Shown: one piece after another, positions 23,982 to 30,917 of the stretch | Layout of the letters: the number at the start of each line of letters is the position of its first letter | Numbering within the stretch: position 1 is the first letter of the stretch | Origin: Acidilobus saccharovorans 345-15 | GTDB lineage: Archaea > Thermoproteota > Thermoprotei_A > Sulfolobales > Acidilobaceae | Assembly: GCF_000144915.1 (NCBI RefSeq) | Contig: NC_014374.1 | Location: forward strand, 1,302,001-1,366,000 | DNA length: 64,000 nt | Direction: 5' to 3' | The notes under the pieces: model-generated | Told to the model about the DNA's origin: nothing | Databases searched by the model: none | Seen by the model: only the letters and a program-made list of their open reading frames with translations | Position numbers and translations under genes: made by a program

Positions 23982-24299
23982 ATGCCTGAGAGGGGCCTCG
24001 GCTTTCGAGACAAAGACCACCTGCTCTGGTGGCTCTTCATCGGCTCGAGGGGAGGGGAGATGAGGCTGAGGATCGTGGAGCTGCTCGCCAAGGGGCCGGC
24101 CAACGCGAACCAGATAGCCGAGGCCCTGGGTGTCAACTACAGGACGGTCAGGCACCACCTGGAGCTCCTTGTGGAGTCCGGCCTGGTGATTACAGAGGGC
24201 CCCAGGTACGGGCAGCTCTACTACCTGTCAAAGGACATGCTTGAGTCCCTGGGGAGGGTGAAGGGGATGGTCAAGGAGGGGAGTCTCAGGTGGCGCTGA
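23982..24299 (+). CDS. ArsR-type winged-helix regulator
   Basis: A 105-residue DNA-binding protein. The winged helix spans about residues 25-95: MRLRIVELLAKGPANANQIAEAL (helices 1-2), NYRTVRHHLELLVESGLV (recognition helix) and a wing around TEGPRYGQLYYL. No cysteine pair is present, so metal sensing in the ArsR manner is unlikely. Starts at ATG 23982. The 3' end overlaps the next membrane-protein gene by 10 bp, giving a regulator/membrane-protein pair like other archaeal one-component sensors. Its targets may be the flanking envelope genes (inference). Confidence 0.82.
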   Translation: MPERGLGFRDKDHLLWWLFIGSRGGEMRLRIVELLAKGPANANQIAEALGVNYRTVRHHLELLVESGLVITEGPRYGQLYYLSKDMLESLGRVKGMVKEGSLRWR

Positions 24300-24583
24300 C
24301 GCTCATGTCATTTTGGAGCCTTGAGATAGCGGTCTCAGTAGTTGGGCTGGCGCTCGCCGCCTACGTGTTCTCATTTTACTACAGCTCAGGCGTCAGGAGG
24401 ACCTCCATAGGGAGGAAGCTAACAGCAGCCGTTGGCGTGTTCACCGCCCAGATGCTGGTCACCATAGCCCTCTCGTTCTACCTTGCCAGGAGGTTCTCAG
24501 CCGACGTGGCGGTGCCAATGCTAGCGATAACGACGCTGGAGGTGGTCGGGCTAACCCTCATCACTCTGGCCGTCAGGGAGTGA
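24290..24583 (+). CDS. Small three-helix membrane protein paired with the regulator
   Basis: 97 residues from GTG 24290, with three hydrophobic helices (about 8-28, 44-64, 72-92) and a conserved-looking basic loop RRTSIGRKL between helices 1 and 2. No family is recognised. Overlap with the upstream winged-helix gene indicates cotranslation; it may sequester or signal to that regulator at the membrane. The 3' end overlaps the convergent DUF4350 gene by 33 bp. Confidence 0.65.
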   Translation: MALTLMSFWSLEIAVSVVGLALAAYVFSFYYSSGVRRTSIGRKLTAAVGVFTAQMLVTIALSFYLARRFSADVAVPMLAITTLEVVGLTLITLAVRE

Positions 24584-25474
24584 CCTCTCCCTAGCTATTT
24601 CTATAAGCTTCTCTCTGTCCCAGTCGGGGTGCAGCCTTAGAAGAGCATCAACCTCGTCCTCTACTTCTTCAGCCGTCGGTGGCCTGGCGTGGTAAAGGAC
24701 AACGACGGCCGTGAGGAGCAGGGCCACGAGGGCCTGGCCCTCCAGCGAGCGGACGAAGTGGAGGGTTTCCTGGGCGAACACCTGCAGCGGGGGGCTCAGC
24801 CAGAGGAACTCAACCAGGTAGGCGTCTGTGCTGTTAATAAGTAGCTTCAAGGCGTTTGAGTTGTCTGCCTGGGAGAGGAGCCCGCCGGAGGCTATGTAGG
24901 GGTCAGAGATCACTATTAGCTTCCCTGCTCCAACCTGCTGATAGGCTGCGACCACATATGACCCATTACCCTCCAGCGTGCCGTTGACGAGGATCCTTGA
25001 GTTAGGGGGCACCTCTATGAGCGGCTCGGCGCCAGGGCCAAGCTCAAGGGGGGAGGCGTTGAAGAGCGCTATCGTGAAGTTCCTGAAGGTCGCCAGCGGC
25101 GCCAGGGGGGTGCCGGCGTTAATTGTCGGGTTGACCACCACGCCCTCCGCGACAGTTATGTTGGAGTTCAAGGACCTGAGGAGCTCGTTAACGCCGGCGC
25201 CCGAGCCTATAACTATGAGCCTCCCGCCCATGTAGAGGAACTCCCTGAGGGAAGAGGCCTCGCCTGCGGTGGGCCTGAGCTCTGGGTCCACAACTATTGC
25301 CACGGTGGCCCTGCCGTTGAGGAGGTCGCCTGGCTGGGGGATGGGAACTAGGTTAACAACGCGGGCCAGGGAAGACCCAGGCTGGTGCCCCCACGAGGCC
25401 CCTATGGCTAACCCCACCGCTACCGCCAGGGCGAGGCCGAGAGCTATGTAGCCCAGCGGGGCCCTGAGCTTCAC
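24551..25474 (-). CDS. DUF4350-like membrane-anchored protein
   Basis: 307 residues: an N-terminal transmembrane helix (about 8-27), an extracytoplasmic Rossmann-like domain (about 35-225) with a glutamine-amidotransferase-like fold pattern (VAIVVDPELRPTAGEASSLREFLYMGG, then LIVIG and LIVISDPY), a second transmembrane helix (about 245-262) and a cytoplasmic acidic tail. This is the layout of DUF4350 proteins, which in many prokaryotes sit beside MoxR, DUF58 and DUF4129 genes. It starts at GTG 25474, overlapping the stop of the DUF4129-like gene by 4 bp (GTGA). Last gene of a five-gene operon. Function unknown. Confidence 0.72.
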   Translation of the reverse strand: MKLRAPLGYIALGLALAVAVGLAIGASWGHQPGSSLARVVNLVPIPQPGDLLNGRATVAIVVDPELRPTAGEASSLREFLYMGGRLIVIGSGAGVNELLRSLNSNITVAEGVVVNPTINAGTPLAPLATFRNFTIALFNASPLELGPGAEPLIEVPPNSRILVNGTLEGNGSYVVAAYQQVGAGKLIVISDPYIASGGLLSQADNSNALKLLINSTDAYLVEFLWLSPPLQVFAQETLHFVRSLEGQALVALLLTAVVVLYHARPPTAEEVEDEVDALLRLHPDWDREKLIEIARERSLPDGQSDEG

Positions 25475-27252
25475 ATCCCCTCGGACCTCCTCAGCTCGTC
25501 GACAAGTTTCTTTATGTTGTTGATGGCGGCCTCATCCCTCAGCCCGCCGTAGGCAACCCTCTCCATGAGGTCGGCAAGCGACGAAAGCCTGTCCGCCAGC
25601 TCCACCCTCCTTGACGCTATGGCTCCGCTCAGCTCTCTAATGGTAGTTGAAGGCAGCACCGGAACCCTGAACTTGCGGCCCATCCTAACCAGCAGGTCCC
25701 AGGCATCGTTAAGCGCGCCGACGGACGCTAACTTCCTTGGCATAAGCGGCGATGGAGCTGTACGACGCCTGCGCAGCGCGTAAAGCAGGGCCACCGCGGC
25801 CGCCACGGGCACCTCGGTGGGCACCGACGCGGCCCTTACACTTTGAGAGTAAGGCGAGAAGGTCGCATTGACCGGGTACATAGTTACGTTAACCGAGAAG
25901 GCCAGCTGGGGCTGGAGTAGCGGAAGTATTAAAATAAAAGACCCCCTGGAAGTCAGGCCGTTAACCTCATTGTCACCGAAGCTTATGCTAAGCCTTGACG
26001 GCACCGGTGATGCGCCAGAGACCACCAGCACGCCGGGCGAGAGGGCCCAGGCGCTTAGCTTGCCTGGCCTGTCTGGAGGCCTATATATGTAGACCTCGGC
26101 TGAAGCCGACGAGGGGGCGCAGCTGCCGTATTGAGAGGTCGTTACGCTCACATTATTGTACCCGGAAAGCCCCAGGGGCACGGTTAGGTTGACCGTCGCT
26201 GTGCCATTGTTTATGACGCCTCCATAGCTAAGGCTGCCCAGGGTAACAGTGTAAGCTGGGCTGCACGAGGCGTTAGAATACCTTATGTAAATTGAAATGA
26301 CGTGACCTGGCATCACTACGGGCGGCCTCACGGAGACGTTAAGGCGTGTCGGGACGAAGCTCAGCTGCCCACACACATATGACGTCAGGCTCCTGTTTAT
26401 TATTAATGACCCGGTCGGGATTACCTTGGCGTGAACGCACTCCATGCCCGACGCGTTGAAGACCGCCTGCAGCCCTACGCTGAAGTAGCCTGACGAGTTG
26501 GAAACAGCTAACACGTTGAGGTCGCCGACGCCCACCTCAACAAGTGCGTTGCCGAGCGGTGAGGACCCGTTCACCAGCACAGTGCCATTTACATAGAACT
26601 TCTGGCCAAGCTTATAGTGAGCGGGGGCCCGCAGGTCTACTGTCACGAGGCCGTTTACCTTTCTGGCCACGGACAGCTGTATAATCTTAAGCTCAAGGTA
26701 ATCCTCCCCCGTGAAGAGGCCCGTCACCCCTAAAGCCCTGTTGACCAGCTTCATAGCGTCCTGGTAGGCCTGGGGACCCAGCTCGGCCTGCTCCGCGTAG
26801 ATATACGACATAAGCGAGTAGATGGTGGCGTTTGCCCTGGCCAGGTACTGGAGGGACAGGTTAGCATAGTACGCGGCGAGCGTGTAGTTGCCTTTGCTGT
26901 AGTAGCTTTGTGACATAAGGTAGTATCCCCCTCCCTTTCTGGTAAGGTTGAGGGCCTCCTCGATCTGGTCTAACAGGGGCTTAAGCTGGGGAATTGTGGC
27001 GAACTCCCTGTAGGCGGCATTGACCGTTGACTCCACCTGTGACGGTGTTGACGCCGAGGAGAGGTTGTTTATGAACCCTTCAGAGATGACGGCAAGAGGA
27101 GCAATGTAATATTGAAACTGGGGCAGCTTAACATGGTTAAAGCTCTGGACGACCCTTGACCTCTCCCATGAGTAGTAGCTGACTGACGCCACTATTATGC
27201 CTCCAACCAGCGCCAGGGCGAGGGCGAGTGCCACGGCCTGCCTAAGGCACAA
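25471..27252 (-). CDS. Large extracytoplasmic protein with DUF4129-like tail
   Basis: 593 residues. A signal or anchor helix (about 5-27) is followed by a helical, TPR-like region (about 60-200, with runs such as YYLMSQSYYSKGNYTLAAYY), then beta-rich Ig-like or carboxypeptidase-regulatory-like domains (about 205-450) with many NxS/T sites. A second transmembrane helix near 475-492 precedes a cytoplasmic domain whose SVGALNDAWDLLVRMGRK and PSTTIRELSGAI match the DUF4129 C-terminal domain common next to transglutaminase/MoxR modules. No transglutaminase Cys-His-Asp triad is seen. TTG start at 27252 overlaps the upstream small gene by 11 bp. Confidence 0.65.
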   Translation of the reverse strand: MCLRQAVALALALALVGGIIVASVSYYSWERSRVVQSFNHVKLPQFQYYIAPLAVISEGFINNLSSASTPSQVESTVNAAYREFATIPQLKPLLDQIEEALNLTRKGGGYYLMSQSYYSKGNYTLAAYYANLSLQYLARANATIYSLMSYIYAEQAELGPQAYQDAMKLVNRALGVTGLFTGEDYLELKIIQLSVARKVNGLVTVDLRAPAHYKLGQKFYVNGTVLVNGSSPLGNALVEVGVGDLNVLAVSNSSGYFSVGLQAVFNASGMECVHAKVIPTGSLIINRSLTSYVCGQLSFVPTRLNVSVRPPVVMPGHVISIYIRYSNASCSPAYTVTLGSLSYGGVINNGTATVNLTVPLGLSGYNNVSVTTSQYGSCAPSSASAEVYIYRPPDRPGKLSAWALSPGVLVVSGASPVPSRLSISFGDNEVNGLTSRGSFILILPLLQPQLAFSVNVTMYPVNATFSPYSQSVRAASVPTEVPVAAAVALLYALRRRRTAPSPLMPRKLASVGALNDAWDLLVRMGRKFRVPVLPSTTIRELSGAIASRRVELADRLSSLADLMERVAYGGLRDEAAINNIKKLVDELRRSEGM

Positions 27253-27484
27253 GGCCCACCACCTTAAGGGCGCTGTAAAGTATGAACGCGGAGGTCACGG
27301 CTGCGGCTATTGTCATCAAGTGCCTGTATCCTCTGGGCTTGGCGTACCAGGCCGCGGGTAAATAGCTTAAGGAGTAGAGCCCCAGGTAAACTCCCAGGGA
27401 CTCCTCCCCGCCTATGACGAGCGCAAGCTCTATGAGGGCCGTCACGAAGAAGATGTATATTAAGAACGCCTCACTTCTGTCCAC
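27242..27484 (-). CDS. Small membrane protein of the envelope operon
   Basis: 80 residues from GTG 27484; a longer frame to 27556 lies inside the upstream gene and is less likely. Three hydrophobic segments (about 6-22, 28-44, 53-76). Its start overlaps the upstream gene's end by 14 bp and its end overlaps the next gene by 11 bp, so it is tightly embedded in the operon. No family recognised; a small accessory subunit of a membrane complex is plausible. Confidence 0.6.
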   Translation of the reverse strand: MDRSEAFLIYIFFVTALIELALVIGGEESLGVYLGLYSLSYLPAAWYAKPRGYRHLMTIAAAVTSAFILYSALKVVGLVP

Positions 27485-28178
27485 CGCTCTCAGCCCCCAG
27501 AGGCCTGAGCTCAACGGCCCAGCCGTCCTGCGTCCTGTAGGAGTCAGCGACCGCAACTGGGACTCCCTTAAGGGAGGCCACCACGGTCGCCCCGAGCAGC
27601 AGCGGGAGGGTCCCGGCCCTGTTCAGCCTGGGCAGGTCATCCATGACAGGCCTCACAGCCTCAAGCACTATGACGTTGCCCCTCTCCTCAAGCCTAATGG
27701 CCTTGGCCATCTCAGACCTCTCTACGACCACCTCCCTGAGGGCTGACTCCATGTCCGTGGAGCTCAGCGGGAGCGGCGAGGGCAGGAAGGCGAGCACCCC
27801 CCTGCGCCCTGCGGGCGACGGGAACAGGCTCTGAGGCGCGCTTCTTAAGGCCCTGGCCACAGCCTCAGGGTCCGCGTCCTCGCTGAGGGGTATGAAGGCC
27901 GCGCACCTCCCCCCGACTGGAGGCATCACTATTGCCTTCCCCCTGGCGTCGGCCTCCTCAAGGAGCGCTTCAAGGTTAACTCCCAGCGCTGAGAGCATGG
28001 ACCTGAGCTGCGGCGGCTGCGGCCTCGGCGAGTCGCCGATCACTATCGCGCTTAGGCCAGCTATGGCAACGCCTATCATGGAGAACGCCAGGGGCCTGTA
28101 GCCTAGCGAGAAGTATGCTATGAGCCCCAGAGCCGCGGCAAAGGCCGTGGTGGCGTAGCCCAGCTCCCTAATGGCCAC
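27471..28178 (-). CDS. Membrane-anchored protein of unknown function
   Basis: 235 residues: two N-terminal transmembrane helices (about 8-48), then a soluble mixed alpha/beta domain (about 60-235) probably in the cytoplasm. The soluble part has a VMPPVGGRCAAFIPL block and a long charged helix. In related archaeal clusters this position is often a DUF58 gene, but the DUF58 signature is not visible, so I leave it unnamed. Start GTG 28178; 45-bp gap from the upstream DUF1616 gene. Confidence 0.6.
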   Translation of the reverse strand: MAIRELGYATTAFAAALGLIAYFSLGYRPLAFSMIGVAIAGLSAIVIGDSPRPQPPQLRSMLSALGVNLEALLEEADARGKAIVMPPVGGRCAAFIPLSEDADPEAVARALRSAPQSLFPSPAGRRGVLAFLPSPLPLSSTDMESALREVVVERSEMAKAIRLEERGNVIVLEAVRPVMDDLPRLNRAGTLPLLLGATVVASLKGVPVAVADSYRTQDGWAVELRPLGAESGGQK

Positions 28179-28223
28179 ACAGTGTCCCAGTGGAGGGCGG
28201 CTAACGCCATTAAAAACACGACG

Positions 28224-28781
28224 TCAGCTCCTCCTCAGGGCCTCCTCGTAGCTGGCCCTCCTGGCCGCTGCAACTAGGATTAGCGCCACGGAGAGGCCGT
28301 CCACGGAAATTAGGGTAGTGTTGACGGTCAGGTCCACGCCTATGGTGACCAGCGTTATTCCTATGATGGGCAGCAGGGACAGGCTCATTGCTATGGCCAG
28401 GGCCGCCTCGTCGAACCCCTTCCACTTCCACTCGGGGTACAGGGCCCTCACGAGGGCCAGGCCGGGTATGTAGAAGAGGGACGGCGCGCCCATGGCGACC
28501 TTTATGAACTCGAGCTGCACTGGCGAGTGGGGCACGAGGAGGGCCGCTACAACGCCAAGGGCTACCCCCAGGAGGGCCAGCCAGGCCCACCACGAGGCGG
28601 GGCTCAGCATGTAAGCTGCGAAGCCCCTGCCCTCGCCCCTGACGTCTATTTCGCCTGACTCCCTCATGGACCACAGGGCCCTGGCGACCTCCTCGCCGTA
28701 GCCCATGGAGCTCGCTATCTCCCAGACGTAAAGCGAGCCTCCCCCTTCCTTGATGGCCCTCCTTATGGCTTCCTCGCTCAA
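28224..28781 (-). CDS. Winged-helix plus DUF1616 membrane protein
   Basis: 185 residues. The N-terminus (about 1-55) is a predicted winged helix on the cytoplasmic side (EEAIRRAIKEGGGSLYVWEIASSMGY...). It is followed by four transmembrane helices with the DUF1616 signature LFYIPGLALVRALYPE (about 105-120) and a helix pair ALAIAMSLSLLPIIGITLV. DUF1616 proteins are archaeal membrane proteins of unknown role, often in surface-structure loci. First gene of the reverse operon, start TTG 28781; divergent from a thioredoxin-fold gene (91 bp apart). Confidence 0.72.
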   Translation of the reverse strand: MSEEAIRRAIKEGGGSLYVWEIASSMGYGEEVARALWSMRESGEIDVRGEGRGFAAYMLSPASWWAWLALLGVALGVVAALLVPHSPVQLEFIKVAMGAPSLFYIPGLALVRALYPEWKWKGFDEAALAIAMSLSLLPIIGITLVTIGVDLTVNTTLISVDGLSVALILVAAARRASYEEALRRS

Positions 28782-28872
28782 CTCTGCCCAGGGCAGAGGG
28801 CTTGGGCGTGCTTAATACCTTAACGCAAAGCGTTTTACTTCGACTAAGGACTCACCTAACTTCAGGGGAGCC

Positions 28873-29421
28873 ATGGAGCCCATAAAGGCCAGAAGGCTTG
28901 GCAGGGAGTCCACGGACGGCGTCTACTATTTTGACTTCAGCAGCGGCTACTGGGTAATGATGGAGGAGTCGGCCTCGCCGCTCATCCCCAAGGAGAGGTA
29001 CTCCCTCGTCTACTTTGACAACACCCTGTGCCCCGTCTGCAGGAGGTACGATTTGCACTGGTACCCGTTCGTTGAGTCAAACCTCGAGAGGCTCAGGGGC
29101 TTCGGGCTTTACGTGGTGCTCTGCGACTGGTTCACGCAGCAGTGCACCTCAGCCAAGGGGGCCATGACCTTCATAGAGTACAAAGTGAGGGCGTCGCCGA
29201 CTACCATGTTAATGCTGAGCGACGGCTCAAAGGTGATATACACTGAGAGGTACGAAGGCCTGCTCACTGAGAGGGACCTGAACAACATAGTCTTCACGTT
29301 CCCGGAGAGGGCCGAGAGGGCGGCCAGGGGCGAGAAGGTCGAGAGGCCCTTAACGGAGGAGGAAATGATAGAACGGCTGTCAAAGACCCTCGCGCAGGGA
29401 GGCGCAGGGGCGAAGCCTTAG
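28873..29421 (+). CDS. Thioredoxin-fold protein with CPVC motif
   Basis: 182 residues with a thioredoxin-like fold: strand YSLVYFDN, redox motif CPVC (Cys53, Cys56) and the cis-proline loop SPTT (Pro109). Two more cysteines (Cys84, Cys91) could form a second disulfide. No signal peptide or membrane segment, so cytoplasmic. An acidic/basic helical tail (about 140-182) is an addition to the basic fold. Likely a thiol-disulfide oxidoreductase; partner unknown. ATG 28873. Divergent from the DUF1616 operon. Confidence 0.8.
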   Translation: MEPIKARRLGRESTDGVYYFDFSSGYWVMMEESASPLIPKERYSLVYFDNTLCPVCRRYDLHWYPFVESNLERLRGFGLYVVLCDWFTQQCTSAKGAMTFIEYKVRASPTTMLMLSDGSKVIYTERYEGLLTERDLNNIVFTFPERAERAARGEKVERPLTEEEMIERLSKTLAQGGAGAKP

Positions 29422-29469
29422 CGCTATATCCCTTCATGGTGGCATGGCTTAGGTTAAGCCCTGGAGGCC

Positions 29470-29566
29470 TTATTAAAGGGCTTTTATCCTGCGCCCCCAC
29501 ATACCTCTTGAGGCAAGAGGGTAGCCAAGCCACAGCCCTCTTAGAAGAGAAGAGGTGTGACGCGAG
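29470..29566 (+). promoter_or_regulatory. dnaG promoter and structured 5' leader
   Basis: A TATA-like stretch TTATTAAAGGGCTTTTATCC (29470-29489) puts transcription start near 29500-29510. The leader of about 60-65 nt opens with a perfect 7-bp hairpin, CCTCTTG-AGG-CAAGAGG (29504-29520), followed by purine-rich AGAAGAGAAGAGG before the GTG. Most genes here appear leaderless, so a structured leader on the primase gene stands out. Confidence 0.4.
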
Positions 29567-30886
29567 GTGTTGAAGTACCTCATAAGGGCGTCATTTGAAG
29601 TCGACGGAAGGGTGGAGAAGCACGACATAATAGGTGCGGTCTTCGGGCAGACGGAGGGGCTCCTGGGCTCTGAGTTCAACCTAGAGGAGCTCCAGAACAA
29701 GGATAAGATTGGCAGGGTTCACATAGACCTGAAGTACCAGGGCACCAAGACCGTGGGCGAGATACAGATACCCAGCAACCTGGACAGGGTTGAGACCGTC
29801 CTACTTGCTGCCATGATAGAGACCGTGGACAAGGTGGGCCCGTACACTGCAAGGATAACGGTGGAGTCCATAGAGGACCTGAGGGCGGAGAAGCTGAAGT
29901 GGATAGTGCAGAGGGCCAGGGAGCTGCTGCAGACGGTTAAGGAGCAGGAGCCGGACATAAAGGAGATCATAAGGGAGGTCACGCAGAGGATAGAGGCGCA
30001 GCCCAAGGTAATAGAGTACGGCGAGGACAAGCTCCCAGCTGGGCCGGACGTTGAGAAGTCAGACACCATAATAATAGTCGAGGGCAGGGCCGACGTAATA
30101 AACCTGGGCCGCTACGGCTACACCAACACCATAGCCATAGGGGGAGCCAAGGAGAGGGTGCCCAAGACCATAATTGACCTGGCCAAGGGCAAGAAGGTCA
30201 TACTGTTCGTTGACGGCGACAGGGGCGGAGAGATGATAATGAGGACCGTGCTGAGCCAGATGCACGTCGACTACGTGGCCAGGGCCCCCAAGGGCATGGA
30301 GGTGGAGCAGCTGACAGGGAAGGAGGTCGCCAGGGCCCTGGCCCAGATGGTGCCAGCTGAAGAGATGATGAAGCAGCTCGGCATGGCTCCTGCCCAGCCG
30401 GCCCAGCAGGTCCAGCAGCCTCAGCCTCCCGCCGGGGCGGCGGCCCAGCAGGAGCAACAGGCGGTAGTCCAGCCCCCCGCGGCCCAGCCTCCTCAGCAGC
30501 CCCAGGCTGAGGCTCAGGCAGTGGCCCAAGAGGCTCAGCCTCAACAGGCTGAGGTGGCTCAGCAGCAGGCCGGCGTTACGTCACTGATAATGCCCAAACA
30601 GGTCCTAGACAACATGAAGGAGCTCAAGGGGACCCTGGAGGCGGTGGCCTACGACAGGTCGTGGAACGAGGTCGCCAGGCTCAAGGTTAAGGACCTGTTC
30701 AACTGGATGCAGCAGATAGAGCCCGGCAAGGTCTACGCGGTCGTCTTTGACGGGATAATAACGCAGAGGCTCATCGACGCCGCCTCCGAGAAGGGCGTGG
30801 CCCTGCTCATAGGGGCCAGGATAGGGAGCAAGGTGTCATCAAGGAAGGGCGACGTGGTCTTCATGACTTTCAGCGACATTGTGTGA
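29567..30886 (+). CDS. dnaG: Archaeal DnaG-like primase / exosome DnaG
   Basis: 439 residues with the archaeal DnaG N-terminal domain, a TOPRIM domain at about 165-250 (IIIVEGRADV, acidic LFVDGDRGG) and a conserved C-terminal domain (about 340-439). Archaeal DnaG is a subunit of the RNA exosome with some primase activity. Between TOPRIM and C-terminus lies a Gln/Pro/Ala-rich linker (about residues 274-338), long and low-complexity. GTG 29567 or the adjacent TTG 29570. Convergent with the DNA polymerase gene. Confidence 0.93.
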   Translation: MLKYLIRASFEVDGRVEKHDIIGAVFGQTEGLLGSEFNLEELQNKDKIGRVHIDLKYQGTKTVGEIQIPSNLDRVETVLLAAMIETVDKVGPYTARITVESIEDLRAEKLKWIVQRARELLQTVKEQEPDIKEIIREVTQRIEAQPKVIEYGEDKLPAGPDVEKSDTIIIVEGRADVINLGRYGYTNTIAIGGAKERVPKTIIDLAKGKKVILFVDGDRGGEMIMRTVLSQMHVDYVARAPKGMEVEQLTGKEVARALAQMVPAEEMMKQLGMAPAQPAQQVQQPQPPAGAAAQQEQQAVVQPPAAQPPQQPQAEAQAVAQEAQPQQAEVAQQQAGVTSLIMPKQVLDNMKELKGTLEAVAYDRSWNEVARLKVKDLFNWMQQIEPGKVYAVVFDGIITQRLIDAASEKGVALLIGARIGSKVSSRKGDVVFMTFSDIV

Positions 30887-30902
30887 GCCGGGGCCCCTCC
30901 CC

Positions 30903-30915
30903 TTTGTTTTTTGTT
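30903..30915 (+). terminator. T-run terminator of dnaG
   Basis: A TTTGTTTTTTGTT run immediately after the dnaG stop, in the 31 bp before the convergent polymerase gene's stop. It is T-rich only on the dnaG strand, so it most likely ends dnaG transcripts. Confidence 0.5.
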
Positions 30916-30917
30916 GC

